DNA of 44,320 nucleotides. Source: Kalymmatonema hyalinum WJT4-NPBG1. GTDB lineage: Bacteria; Cyanobacteriota; Cyanobacteriia; Cyanobacteriales; Nostocaceae. The stretch covers positions 1 through 44,320 of the forward strand of contig JAHHIB010000074.1 of assembly GCA_019359075.1 (NCBI GenBank), read 5' to 3'. Positions 17,811 through 27,110 of this stretch are shown piece after piece (position 1 is the stretch's first letter; each line of letters starts with the position of its first letter). Under the pieces are notes generated by a model. That model had not been told where the DNA came from. It saw only the letters and a list, made by a program, of their open reading frames with translations, and did no database searches. The position numbers and the translations under genes are program-made.

Positions 17811-17930
17811 CCCGTAATAAAACTTGTTTGTAGTGAGGACTGAAGTCCTCTCTAAGCTAAAGTCGTGACTACGAACTTTCGGACCGAATGAAAATCAAAC
17901 CACAGATGCACACAGATGCACACAGATGAT
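17811..17930. repeat. Short repeat stretch between convergent genes
   Basis: At about 17900-17928 the decamer CACAGATGCA recurs three times (last copy imperfect). Related CAGATG-rich text appears at 33049-33098. It separates the MerA-like gene from the convergent PAS-CRP gene. No good terminator hairpin was found. Confidence 0.5.
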
Positions 17931-19112
17931 TTATATATCTTTCAAAATGATGTGGTGTTTGGAGTCCAAACCGATTTTACCTTGTTGTTGTAAGTTGCCC
18001 ATAAGTCGTGTAATAGTTACCCTGGTCGTGCAGCAAGCGCTAGCAAGTTCTTCATGAGTGAAGCGAACACTGAGGCGAATTCCGTCTGCCACTGGTTGAC
18101 CAATTTCCTGTTTTAAAAGTACTAATAATTGCTGAAAGCGGTCTTGTACTCGTCGTCTACCAGCAACCACCAAAAAAAATTCTGTTTGCCGTAATCGTTG
18201 ATTAATTTTTGGTAACAGGGTATGGCTCAGGTTTGGTGAAGCTGCTATTTCTGCAAGGTCAATTGACACTAATTCCACTTCCGATAGAGCTGTTGCTTGG
18301 TAAGTGTGTAACGTGGTCAAACTTGAACCAAAAACCATTCCTTCTCCTGCTAACCCAACGATCACTTCCTCGCCTGTTTCACATAGCGTACTCAGCTTGA
18401 CGCAACCTTGACATACATACCAAAGAGTGCTTAATGAGTTGAGGGAAATAGATTCTCCTCTGGAATATTTATGCCCGAGGCGGTTTTGAGTTAGGTCGCC
18501 GTCATTTTTCAACAGGGCTAATTCTACTTGTTTGCGGTCAGTAATATCACGTATCAGCCAGCGGAGTGCTATTGGCTTACCTTGCTGATTGCGGACAACT
18601 CCCACTGTCATGGCGCCGTCCAATAACTCGCCATCACGTTTTTGGATGCGTACGACTAATTCTTTTACCTTGGTGCATTCGCATATTTGGGTTAGGTAGC
18701 TGCGAAAAGTCGCACGATCTGGGAGCGCCACAAAGTTTACTATTGGTTTGCCTATCACATAGTTCTGTGAGACTTTCAGTAGCGTCGCCGTCGTATGGTT
18801 GGCTTCACGAATCATGCCTAAAGTATCTGTTACTAAGTAGGCATCTGGTGCAAACTCGAATAAATCCTGGTAGCGTTGGCGTTCTGCTTCTAGCAAAGTT
18901 CGTGTTTGTATGAGTTCTTCATTCTGCTGATGAAGTTCCTCTGTAGCCAAACCGACTATTTCTGAAGCACTACCAAGTTCGACAAGAGCTTGCGGTAGCA
19001 CATCTGGCATGATAGGCATTGTGTTCAGATTTTCGTATAAATCTGTTAAACGCCTGTACATTCGGTGTGTGCGTTGGGTAAATTTGTCTATTTCTAATTT
19101 GTCTATATTCAT
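17931..19112 (-). CDS. PAS domain fused to a CRP/FNR-type transcription factor
   Basis: A 393-residue one-component regulator. A charged helical N-terminus (about 1-80) leads to a PAS domain (about 80-195, FEFAPDAYLVTDTLG to IRDITDRKQ), a cyclic-nucleotide-binding-like beta-barrel (about 215-310, with LWYVCQGCVKLSTL and GMVFGSS), and a winged HTH (about 330-393). The recognition helix region CTTRVTITRLMGNLQQQGKI closely resembles that of NtcA, the cyanobacterial nitrogen regulator. The barrel lacks an obvious arginine-containing cAMP motif, so the effector is probably not cAMP. The PAS fusion would add a second sensory input. It is divergent from mgtE across about 650 bases. Confidence 0.9.
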   Translation of the reverse strand: MNIDKLEIDKFTQRTHRMYRRLTDLYENLNTMPIMPDVLPQALVELGSASEIVGLATEELHQQNEELIQTRTLLEAERQRYQDLFEFAPDAYLVTDTLGMIREANHTTATLLKVSQNYVIGKPIVNFVALPDRATFRSYLTQICECTKVKELVVRIQKRDGELLDGAMTVGVVRNQQGKPIALRWLIRDITDRKQVELALLKNDGDLTQNRLGHKYSRGESISLNSLSTLWYVCQGCVKLSTLCETGEEVIVGLAGEGMVFGSSLTTLHTYQATALSEVELVSIDLAEIAASPNLSHTLLPKINQRLRQTEFFLVVAGRRRVQDRFQQLLVLLKQEIGQPVADGIRLSVRFTHEELASACCTTRVTITRLMGNLQQQGKIGLDSKHHIILKDI

Positions 19113-19762
19113 TATAAATTCCTACGATAAACCCTACGAAGTTTCAAAAAAATATCCTACTCAATGAAGTATAAACATAATGCGAATTAGGCAAACCTAC
19201 AGAACCAAATGACTAATATAAAAAAATTAAATTGCCTTATTCTCAGAGGCTAATCAAATTCACTCTAGCGCAGTCCTAAATAATTTATGAATAGGTAAAA
19301 GCTGGTTGGTAACGACCAGTCGGTGTTAGGTGTGATTGTTTCCCTCTCTACTACACAACAACAGTTTCACAACACCAATAGAATTGTTATATAAATTTAC
19401 ACTTCAACGTTTTCGGTAATATCCAATCAACGACAATATTTTTTTAAAAAGTGTTGAAGTATAGGAGACAAGGAAAGTGATTATTCCTAAATCCACAATA
19501 GATCTAACCAACATAAAACAATAGCAGATATAAGCCAAATGTTTCTTCTATCTGTAGTCAGAGTAGAGTAAAAATTTAAGCATATACAGAAAAATATCAG
19601 GTCTTACTTTTTACGTTTCCACTTTCTCGTAAACTAAGGTCAGAAACAGTTTTCAATTTCAATACCCAATTTTCACTCCCTGCTGGGGATTGATAGCTAA
19701 CCTGCCCTGCTCTATACATATTAGGTACAATATACTATTTCGCATCACCCTCGTTGTATCTT
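19113..19762. other. Long divergent intergenic region, PAS-CRP to mgtE
   Basis: AT-rich, no gene seen. An 8-bp inverted repeat ACTTCAAC (19401-19408)/GTTGAAGT (19453-19460) spans about 60 bases, and CTGGT/ACCAG at about 19301-19318 forms a small hairpin. No magnesium (M-box) riboswitch pattern was recognised before mgtE. It presumably holds both promoters. Confidence 0.4.
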
Positions 19763-21163
19763 ATGCAAACTCCAAACGGTATGACTTCTACCTTCCAAGA
19801 CGTATCGCGCAGGGAATTGCGAGAGTTAGTGAGAGTTCAATTGCAAATGCTGCTGGAAGCGGGGGATTTGCAGGGAGCAAAAGCCATTCTGGTACCTGTA
19901 CAGGCTCCGGATATTGCCGAGGCGATTGAAGGGTTACCAGAAGCAATGCACGCTTTGGCATTTCGCTTGCTTTCTAAACAAGAAGCAATCGAAGTTTATG
20001 AACATCTCGACTACAGCGTCCAAGAACGGCTTATTGAGGAATTGAGAAGCCAAGAAGTCCTCGATATTGTCGATAAAATGTCGCCAGATGACCGAGCTAG
20101 GTTATTTGATGAATTACCAGCAAAAATCGTCAATCGATTACTAGAACAACTGAGCCCAAACGAACGCCAAGCCACATCTCAACTATTGGGTTATGAAGCG
20201 GGAACGGCTGGGCGGATCATGACGCCAGAGTTAATCTCGCTCAAAGAAAATTTTACAGTGGCGGAAACTTTAGAGCGGATTCGCCGCTTAGCTAATGCGA
20301 GCGAGATGATTTATTATCTCTACGTCACGGATGGAGCAAGGCGTTTAACTGGGATTTTGTCCCTACGCCAGTTGGTGACGTCTCAACCTGAGCAAAAAAT
20401 TGGCGACGTGATGATCCGTGATTCAGTGTTTATCTATACCGATACAGACCAGGAAGAAGTCGCCAGGTTGATACAACGATACGACTTTCTGGCTGTGCCT
20501 GTGGTGGATCGAGAACGGCGTCTTGTAGGTATTGTCACTGTTGATGATGTTATCGATATCCTGCAAGAAGAAACCACTGAGGATATATACACCTTGGGTG
20601 GTGGTGTGCAATCCGGAGGCGACAACTATTTTCAGTTGGATTTAATCTCAGTAGCTCGCAAGCGGGTTGTGTGGTTGTTGGTCTTACTTGTGACCAACAC
20701 TGTTACCGGAACTATTATTAGGTCACAAGAGGATATTTTGGCAAAAGTCGTGTCACTGGCGGCGTTTATTCCCTTGCTGACTGGTACTGGCGGTAATGTT
20801 GGGGCGCAGTCTTCCACAGTGGTGATTCGCGGGATGAACACTGATGAAATTCGTGCTATGGGACCTTTGCAAGTTATTGGACGGGAAGGTCTTGCAGGTG
20901 CATTGCTGGGAGGAATATTGGGGACGATCGCCACGGTATGGGCTTTCTTGCTGCAAAATAATTTAGAGGTGGCGATCGCAGTCGGAATCAGTCTTGTCGC
21001 CATTTCTATTTTAGCTTCCGTCTCTGGTTCCGCGCTCCCGTTTTTATTCCGCATCCTCCGTTTAGATCCGGCATTAATGTCAGCACCATTCATCACCACA
21101 GCAGTGGATGTATTAGGTGTTTTGATTTACTTCAGCTTGGCGCGCGTCATTTTAAGGATGTGA
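19763..21163 (+). CDS. mgtE: MgtE-type magnesium transporter
   Basis: A Mg2+ channel of the inner membrane that closes when its cytosolic domain binds Mg2+. The 466-residue protein has the helical MgtE N domain (about 20-125, with VDKMSPDDRARLFDELP), two CBS domains (about 135-255), a plug helix, and five hydrophobic segments from about 285 to the end. The first of these starts VVWLLVLLVTNTVTG and the pore region has GTGGNVGAQSSTVVIRG, matching the family signature. An upstream TTG at 19754 would add three residues; the ATG at 19763 was preferred. No Shine-Dalgarno is obvious. Confidence 0.94.
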   Translation: MQTPNGMTSTFQDVSRRELRELVRVQLQMLLEAGDLQGAKAILVPVQAPDIAEAIEGLPEAMHALAFRLLSKQEAIEVYEHLDYSVQERLIEELRSQEVLDIVDKMSPDDRARLFDELPAKIVNRLLEQLSPNERQATSQLLGYEAGTAGRIMTPELISLKENFTVAETLERIRRLANASEMIYYLYVTDGARRLTGILSLRQLVTSQPEQKIGDVMIRDSVFIYTDTDQEEVARLIQRYDFLAVPVVDRERRLVGIVTVDDVIDILQEETTEDIYTLGGGVQSGGDNYFQLDLISVARKRVVWLLVLLVTNTVTGTIIRSQEDILAKVVSLAAFIPLLTGTGGNVGAQSSTVVIRGMNTDEIRAMGPLQVIGREGLAGALLGGILGTIATVWAFLLQNNLEVAIAVGISLVAISILASVSGSALPFLFRILRLDPALMSAPFITTAVDVLGVLIYFSLARVILRM

Positions 21164-21254
21164 GTTACGAAGAAGAACTCAGAATGAAGTCTTTATTCGC
21201 AATTCTGAATTCTTCTTTTGCCACTCCTAACTTATCATTCCTAATTCCTAATTC

Positions 21255-21512
21255 TCATAGGTTTGATGCCGTGTCTGGGGCAACGATTTCCCCAGCCCCC
21301 AAATTCAGTATCAAGTCCTGATCGGTAATCAAGTCGGTCAGTTCCTTAACTTGTAAATTCATTTCCTCACAGGCTTGCCGTAATTCTTGTGCAAAGGTGT
21401 TGAGGTCATCTCCATAGCCACATTGATTAGCAGCAGTTTCAATTCCCTGCTTGGCATTCGCTCTTGCACAATCTACCAATTCGGTGCCTTTGAGTGGTCT
21501 TTGAGATGCCAT
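21255..21512 (-). CDS. Conserved-looking small acidic protein of unknown function
   Basis: An 85-residue soluble protein starting MASQRPLKGTELVDCARANA. It is helical and acidic, with two cysteines (VDCARANA and ANQCGYGDD) and a regular amphipathic stretch (FAQELRQACEEMNLQ). No domain is recognised. Codon use and lack of a competing frame suggest a real gene. It is followed on the same strand (downstream side) by the end of mgtE in convergent orientation and preceded by the SDR gene 187 bases away, with an AT hairpin between. Confidence 0.65.
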   Translation of the reverse strand: MASQRPLKGTELVDCARANAKQGIETAANQCGYGDDLNTFAQELRQACEEMNLQVKELTDLITDQDLILNLGAGEIVAPDTASNL

Positions 21513-21612
21513 ATCTGTAGTTATTATCTTTAATGAGGGTTTTCTTTGCTAACTTATCAGTTAGTTTAAGATTATCTCATCTTCCCAGTGGTTTAGGAGA
21601 GTCAAGAGATAG

Positions 21613-21665
21613 AAATTATGAATTATGAATTATAATGATAAAAAATAATTCATAATTCACAATTT
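21613..21665. repeat. AT-rich 21-bp inverted repeat
   Basis: Arms 21613-21633 and 21645-21665 pair at 20 of 21 positions around an 11-base loop; each arm is built of ATGAATT-type heptads. It lies 34 bases past the SDR stop on the minus strand, so it may act as its transcription end, or be a fold-back STRR element. Confidence 0.8.
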
Positions 21666-21698
21666 ACATTTCCTCATTGAATCGCAACTCTTAACCTT

Positions 21699-22553
21699 TT
21701 ACGCGTTGACAACGGTACCACCGTTCGGGTGTAAAACTTGACCAGAGAAATAAGAAGAGTCATCTGATGCTAAAAATACATAGCTGGGTGCGACTTCTTC
21801 AGGTTGTCCAGCTCTTTGCATTGGCACTTGTTTGCCAAAACTTTCCACTTTCTCTTCTGGGAAAGTAGAGGGTATCAAAGGTGTCCAAATTGGACCTGGT
21901 GCTACGGCATTTACACGTATTCCTTTTTCTACTAGACTTTGTGACAAGGAACGCGTAAAGGCAACGATCGCACCTTTTGTAGAAGAGTAATCAAGTAATT
22001 CTGGACTGCCTTTATAAGCCGTTACGGATGTGGTATTGATAATAGCACTTCCTTCTTTAAGGTGCTTCAGCGCCGCTTTAGTTAAGAAAAACATCGAGAA
22101 AATATTTGTGCGGAAAGTACGCTCTAATTGCTCTTTGCTTATCTCCTCAATGCTTTTTTTTGGATGCTGTTCAGCGGCGTTGTTAACTAAAATATCCAGC
22201 TTGCCAAACTCATCGACAGTTTGTTGTACAGCTTGCTGACAAAAAGTTTCATCCCCAATATCGCCAGCTATCGTGACTGCACGACGCCCAAGCGATTCAA
22301 CCAAATGTTTTGTTTCTTTAGCATCGTCGTGTTCGCTGAGGTATAATATCGCTACATTTGCTCCTTCTTTAGCAAATGCGATCGCCACTGCACGACCGAT
22401 ACCACTATCTGCACCTGTAATCAAAGCGACTTTGTCTTTTAACTTGTCACTTCCCTTATACTGCGGATCATCTGCTTTGGGTTTTGGCGTCATTTGTGAT
22501 TCAACGCCTGGTGCTTCCTGAGTTTGAGGTGGCTGTAATTGTTCTTCTGGCAT
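21699..22553 (-). CDS. Short-chain dehydrogenase/reductase, general-stress type
   Basis: A 284-residue NAD(P)-dependent oxidoreductase. A proline/glutamine-rich N-terminus (MPEEQLQPPQTQE) precedes the Rossmann fold with TGADSGIGRAVA, the structural NNAAEQHP, the catalytic Ser in INTTSVTAYKGS, and the YSSTK catalytic Tyr/Lys. PGPIWTPL closes the cofactor pocket. The N-terminal extension plus this core matches the YdaD/YhxC/YghA-like SDRs linked with general stress. The start at 22553 follows GGGAGAA; a longer frame to 22658 was rejected because it lacks such a site. The substrate is unknown. Confidence 0.9.
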   Translation of the reverse strand: MPEEQLQPPQTQEAPGVESQMTPKPKADDPQYKGSDKLKDKVALITGADSGIGRAVAIAFAKEGANVAILYLSEHDDAKETKHLVESLGRRAVTIAGDIGDETFCQQAVQQTVDEFGKLDILVNNAAEQHPKKSIEEISKEQLERTFRTNIFSMFFLTKAALKHLKEGSAIINTTSVTAYKGSPELLDYSSTKGAIVAFTRSLSQSLVEKGIRVNAVAPGPIWTPLIPSTFPEEKVESFGKQVPMQRAGQPEEVAPSYVFLASDDSSYFSGQVLHPNGGTVVNA

Positions 22554-23388
22554 ACTATAATTCTCCCTATAAAATAGACAACGCAAAAAATCGGATTTCA
22601 AAACTAAACCTTGGATCGATAATTCAATCCAAGGTTTGACTTTTGTGTTCGCTCCCAATTGCCATTTACCAGTTTAGGCTTTCCCCCGTTTGTCAGCCTA
22701 TCGTACTCATTGCCAAAGCAACTGTACGCAACTGTTGTAAATTTTCCTCACACCTAACGCACGCTCTTAATCTGACAATTGAACACAACTACACAACTCT
22801 ACCGTCATGAAAGATTTAAAACTTTCATATGCCTATTAAGTTAGCTATTGTGTTGCTGCTATTTATCACTCTTTAGATGTAAACAAACTCAAAACTAGTC
22901 AATCTAAAGACGTAAAAACAATTTATACAAAAAAATCAGAAGAACTCACAAACCAGTTATCAGCCATGAGTTCACTATCCATTACACTTGTTGCACTCAT
23001 TCCTTCTTTTTGAGATCTTCTTTGCGGCTTTGCGCCTTTTCTACGAGAAGTTGCTCCTTTGTCTGCGCGCGAAACAAAAGAATTTATGCAAGAGGTCTAC
23101 TGAACTTATCTCTCAGCCCTACAGAATCAAATCTGAGTTCTTCCTTACGGATTATTTCAAGTTCGATTTTTTTCTCCCTCGGATAGTAGAAATCATGAGA
23201 AAAAAAGCCGTATGTAAAAGAAGTGTTGCAGATGCTCGGCATTCAAAGATTAATTAGGATATACCATTAGACAGTGCTAAACAAAGCAAGGCAGGGCTAA
23301 ACAATTCAAAACTCCAAAATTTAAGAGCCAATCGAAGCAATCAGGCTGCTAAGAGTATAAAAGCTTATTTGTGGAACAGATTATTACT
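22554..23388. other. Gene-poor intergenic region between SDR and the ATP-grasp gene
   Basis: No supported gene in about 830 bases. Near the SDR start there is a perfect 11-bp inverted repeat, AAACCTTGGAT (22606-22616) and ATCCAAGGTTT (22627-22637), which could be an operator or hairpin in the SDR leader. Around 23020-23080 the text GCGGCTTTGCGCC and following is typical of degenerate cyanobacterial interspersed repeats. An 89-codon frame at 22988-23257 crosses this and is not believed. Confidence 0.5.
22606..22637 (-). promoter_or_regulatory. Perfect inverted repeat in the SDR upstream region
   Basis: Arms of 11 bases with a 10-base spacer, centred about 68 bases before the SDR start. Symmetry and position suit a regulator-binding site or a leader hairpin; nothing in the sequence tells which. 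Confidence 0.4.
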
Positions 23389-24993
23389 ATGCAAACGCTC
23401 GATATTTCCTCTTTAGAACTAACTGACAAATTTCGGGATCTTCAGTTAACTTTACGCGATCGCTGGAAAACTACCGAGATATTTGATAACAGTGACGCGG
23501 ATATTTTAGTTATTCCCTCCCTGAGCATCGACCAGCGAGAACTCAAAAAAATAGAAGGTTGCGAGCATTATGAGGAACGACTGCTATTTTCCTTGATTCG
23601 GTTGCAGAATCCCCGGACTCGGGTAATTTATATTACATCAATGCCGATGCATCCCAGTGTCATTGATTACTATCTGCAACTTTTGCCGGGAATTCCTTTT
23701 TCTCATGCTCGCAATCGCTTGCTGCTACTTTCCACTTACGATTCCTCTCAAAAACCCCTCACTCAAAAGATTTTAGAACGCCCACGCTTGCTCAAGCAGA
23801 TTCATCAAGCCTTGAGGCTCGACAAAGCATTTATGGTATGCTATAATTCTACGGAATTAGAAGCGGAATTGTCTTTAAAATTAGGAGTGCCGCTGTACGC
23901 AGCTGCGCCAGATTTGCAAATTTGGGGAACGAAAAGTGGCAGTCGGCAAATTTTTGCTGAGAGCGAAGTTCCGCTTCCAGATGGCAGCGAAAGAGTTTGG
24001 AATGATATAGATTTGGCAGAAGCTGCTGCCCAGTTGTGGGAACGCCAGCCAACATTAAAACGGATGGTGGTGAAACTCAACGAAGGAATTTCCGGAGAAG
24101 GAAATGCGCTGTTGGACTTGAGACCGATTAAGAATTTAGCACCTCCCGATGGTTCTCATGGCGAGCGAGTAGAAGCGATGAAAGAGCGCTTCCAAACTAT
24201 GCGCTTTCAAGCAAAACAAGAGAATTGGGAGAATTTTTCTGGACGAATCGCTGAGTTGGGGGCAATTGTTGAGGCATTCGTGGAGGGGGAAATTAAGCGA
24301 TCGCCCTCTGTGCAAGGACGCATCACACCCAATGGCGAAGTGGAAATCCTCTCAACCCACGACCAAATTCTCGGAGGACCAGACGGTCAGATTTATCTTG
24401 GTTGCCGATTTCCCGCCGATGAAACATATCGACTGCAATTGCAGCAGATGGGGTTAAAAGTTGGCAGAAATTTGGCAAAAAAAGGCGCAGTAGAAAGATT
24501 TGGAGTTGATTTTATCGCCGTAGATAAGGGTGATGGACAGTGGGACATTCAAGCGATTGAAATTAACCTGCGTAAAGGTGGTACGACCCATCCGTTTATG
24601 ACCCTGAAATTAATGACTAACGGCCGCTATGAACTCTCGACGGGTTTATTTTACAGTCAGCAAGGGCGTCCCAAATACTACATGGCTACTGATAACTTAC
24701 ACAAAGAACGCTATCAGGGGCTTCTGCCCAACGACTTGATGGACATCATCGCTCACCACAGATTGCACTTTGACACCGGAACCGAGACAGGAACGGTATT
24801 TCATTTGATGGGTTGTCTTTCCCAGTTTGGCAAGTTGGGATTGACGAGCATAGGCGATTCTCCACAACAGGCGGAAGAAATTTATAACAAAGTCGTCAAA
24901 GTCTTGGATCAAGAAACGCCTAGCAACAATAACGATTTCTCCTCGGAATCGGAATACACCTTCCCTATCACCTGGGATGGATGTAGCTGTTAA
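23389..24993 (+). CDS. ATP-grasp ligase related to the peptide ligase PGM1
   Basis: A 534-residue protein. The N-terminal half (about 1-150) has a Rossmann-like pattern with ADILVIPSLSIDQRE and IYITSMPMHP. The second half holds ATP-grasp features: RMVVKLNEGISGEGN (ATP-binding lysine and glycine loop), VEAFVEGE, and IQAIEINLRKGGTTHP, where the Glu and Asn ligate magnesium. It resembles the family of PGM1, the pheganomycin peptide ligase. Such enzymes join a carboxylate to an amine through an acyl phosphate; the substrates here are unknown. The C-terminus ends in WDGCSC. GTG at 23371 is an alternative start; ATG at 23389 begins MQTLDISSLEL. The gene stands alone, with no precursor-peptide gene visible beside it. 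Confidence 0.85.
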   Translation: MQTLDISSLELTDKFRDLQLTLRDRWKTTEIFDNSDADILVIPSLSIDQRELKKIEGCEHYEERLLFSLIRLQNPRTRVIYITSMPMHPSVIDYYLQLLPGIPFSHARNRLLLLSTYDSSQKPLTQKILERPRLLKQIHQALRLDKAFMVCYNSTELEAELSLKLGVPLYAAAPDLQIWGTKSGSRQIFAESEVPLPDGSERVWNDIDLAEAAAQLWERQPTLKRMVVKLNEGISGEGNALLDLRPIKNLAPPDGSHGERVEAMKERFQTMRFQAKQENWENFSGRIAELGAIVEAFVEGEIKRSPSVQGRITPNGEVEILSTHDQILGGPDGQIYLGCRFPADETYRLQLQQMGLKVGRNLAKKGAVERFGVDFIAVDKGDGQWDIQAIEINLRKGGTTHPFMTLKLMTNGRYELSTGLFYSQQGRPKYYMATDNLHKERYQGLLPNDLMDIIAHHRLHFDTGTETGTVFHLMGCLSQFGKLGLTSIGDSPQQAEEIYNKVVKVLDQETPSNNNDFSSESEYTFPITWDGCSC

Positions 24994-25004
24994 TTGTAGA
25001 GACG

Positions 25005-25222
25005 CGACGCCCTTCGGGTGAGTCCTCCGGACACGCTACGCGAACGCCAGTTCCCTACGGCGGGAAACCCGCCTTCAGGACTGGGCTCACCAGTCGCCTG
25101 CGGAGGGATACCCCTTCGGGTATGCCTGCGGCACGCCTGACGGCGAACGCCAGTTGCCTGCGGAGGGAAACCCTCCTGCAGCACTGGTCTCACCTCCTGC
25201 AGCGCTGGCTCGCCATGGCGCG
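25005..25222. repeat. GC-rich palindromic repeat island
   Basis: About 220 bases of short, imperfectly palindromic units such as CCCTTCGGG, GCCTGCGGAGGG and GAACGCCAGTT, several repeated two or three times (CGAACGCCAGTT near 25041 and 25144). Composition is unlike the flanks. This is the interspersed repeat type that also appears at 33100-33345, 38980-39070 and 37108-37246. Confidence 0.8.
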
Positions 25223-25334
25223 TCTGTACATTAGTTGGTTGTTAGTTGTTAAAAATACCACTAACTATTAGCAACGAACTGTTTCTCTGTCCCCAGTTAT
25301 GTACAATCGACTCAGGCTATGTCTTTGAGCGCTT

Positions 25335-27110
25335 GTGTTCCACATCAATCAAAATGCAGTTCATTGCATTAATTCAGATTGTCCGCGTCCTTATCCCCAG
25401 CCTTGGGGAAACAAATTTTGCCACACCTGTGGCGCACCGCTACACCTTTTAGACCGCTATGTCCCACTCCAACGTTTGGGATCGGGCGGATTTGCTCAAA
25501 TTTATACAGTTTGGGATCAAAAGACGCAAACAGAAAAAGTGCTGAAAGTGTTGGTGGAAAGTTCACCAAAGGCGTTGGAATTGTTTGTCCAAGAGGCTGC
25601 GGTTTTAAGAAGTTTGCGACACTCAGGTGTTCCCAGAGTCGATGCTGATGGGTATTTTTCTGTAGAGATGTTGTCTGCAACGCCTCTACAAAACAATCTC
25701 AACCCTCACCAGTTCCGTTGTTTGGTGATGGAAAAAATTAACGGTCAAACTCTAGAGGAAATATTTGAGCAGTATCCCCAAGGGTGTCCCCAGGACTGGG
25801 TGTTAAATTGGCTTGTCCAAGCTGTGGAGATTTTACAGGAGTTACACAGCCGCAAGATAATTCACCGCGATATCAAACCTTCTAATTTAATGCTGCGTAC
25901 CCACCCAGCGTCCTTAAACAAAGGGGGGACAAACAGAGATCAGCTCGTACTTATTGATTTTGGTGGAGCAAAACAATTTAGTTCCAACCAGTTTGGTTTA
26001 AAGGCTTCCTCAACTCGGTTGTATTCTTCTGGCTACAGTCCCCCAGAACAAATTGCTGGGGGAGTCATCGGGCCTGGTGCTGATTTTTATGCCCTCGGTC
26101 GAACGATGATTGAGATGTTAACGGGCAAATCTCTGTGTGACTTGGAAAATCCGGTAACGGGAGAGTTCCTGTGGCGCAATAAGGTGAATGTCAGTCCTCA
26201 ACTCGCAGATTTTCTAGATGAGATGATACAGGAGGATGTGCGATCGCGTCCAGCAAACGCCGCAATGATTCAAAAACGTCTCGGAAAAATTTCCCGAGTA
26301 TCGCCACAGCAGGCGATATTCTCCCAAATAGAGCAATCTTTTCGCTCTTGGTTTGGACAAGCAAAGGGATTTTTATCCCAAGTTGAAGACTCCGTTGGAC
26401 AAGCACTGACTACCTCTGTTCACGCCGTCGGTAAAACGACCTTCTTTATATTCAAGGCGATTTTCAACATCTTACTCGCCTGTCTGGACACATTTTGGAC
26501 AATGCTTCTCACCGGCATAGGCGCTAGTTCTGGTGCAATAGCTGGGTTTGTTTTGGCTTCTGGGACAACCATAGACGAAGACGTTACCAGATTCATGTCT
26601 CATCAGCTACCCGCAATGGTGACAACGACTCCAACTATCTCAGGGTCAGAGTTTCTTTTGTTTGCAGGCGCTGGCTTGGGAACCGCATGGGGACTAACGC
26701 TTGCAGGGGGTTTTGGTCAGAAGCGGCGATTTTTTGTAACGTCGTTGATGGGTATTATTAGTTATGGATTTGGTTGGCTAGTTTTACAATTAATCACACC
26801 ACACCAGGGAGGTGAGGGATTAGTAGGATTGATTTTAGCGGGTGTTTCTCTGCTCACCATAAGTTTAGGTCTTCGCAGCCATCATATCGTTCATGCTGTC
26901 ATTGCTGCATTTGGCACCGCTGTTGTCTTTGCGGTTTTCATCGTTTTAGGGTTTCCAACCAATATATTTGACTTGTTGCGATCGCCCGGCTGGAACGAGA
27001 TATGGCTTCCGGTGACTTTTTTTGGTTTTGTCGGCGTCTTGCTTAGTTTCTGGTTAGGGGTGAGTTACTACCTCATTGTGCCTGGGTTGCGCTTGTTGGG
27101 CTGGCGTTAA
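25335..27110 (+). CDS. Membrane-anchored Ser/Thr protein kinase with N-terminal zinc ribbon
   Basis: A 591-residue Hanks-type kinase. A zinc ribbon comes first (CINSDC then CHTCG, about 12-33). The kinase domain (about 40-320) has LGSGGFAQIY (glycine loop), the VLKVL lysine, HRDIKPSNLM (catalytic loop) and DFGGAKQF (metal loop). After a linker, the C-terminal third (about 360-590) has roughly five or six hydrophobic segments, so the kinase faces the cytosol from the membrane. The first residues follow a GTG codon; an upstream TGA in frame at 25326 limits the start to this region, and no Shine-Dalgarno is visible. Targets are unknown. Confidence 0.92.
   Translation: MFHINQNAVHCINSDCPRPYPQPWGNKFCHTCGAPLHLLDRYVPLQRLGSGGFAQIYTVWDQKTQTEKVLKVLVESSPKALELFVQEAAVLRSLRHSGVPRVDADGYFSVEMLSATPLQNNLNPHQFRCLVMEKINGQTLEEIFEQYPQGCPQDWVLNWLVQAVEILQELHSRKIIHRDIKPSNLMLRTHPASLNKGGTNRDQLVLIDFGGAKQFSSNQFGLKASSTRLYSSGYSPPEQIAGGVIGPGADFYALGRTMIEMLTGKSLCDLENPVTGEFLWRNKVNVSPQLADFLDEMIQEDVRSRPANAAMIQKRLGKISRVSPQQAIFSQIEQSFRSWFGQAKGFLSQVEDSVGQALTTSVHAVGKTTFFIFKAIFNILLACLDTFWTMLLTGIGASSGAIAGFVLASGTTIDEDVTRFMSHQLPAMVTTTPTISGSEFLLFAGAGLGTAWGLTLAGGFGQKRRFFVTSLMGIISYGFGWLVLQLITPHQGGEGLVGLILAGVSLLTISLGLRSHHIVHAVIAAFGTAVVFAVFIVLGFPTNIFDLLRSPGWNEIWLPVTFFGFVGVLLSFWLGVSYYLIVPGLRLLGWR

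Noticed and set aside
19113-19762. Possible magnesium riboswitch before mgtE
   Set aside because: The conserved M-box segments were not seen; only small hairpins are present.
22988-23257. 89-codon frame in the SDR to ATP-grasp gap
   Set aside because: It crosses degenerate GCGGCTTTGCGCC-type repeat DNA, is hydrophobic then basic with no pattern, and has no ribosome site.
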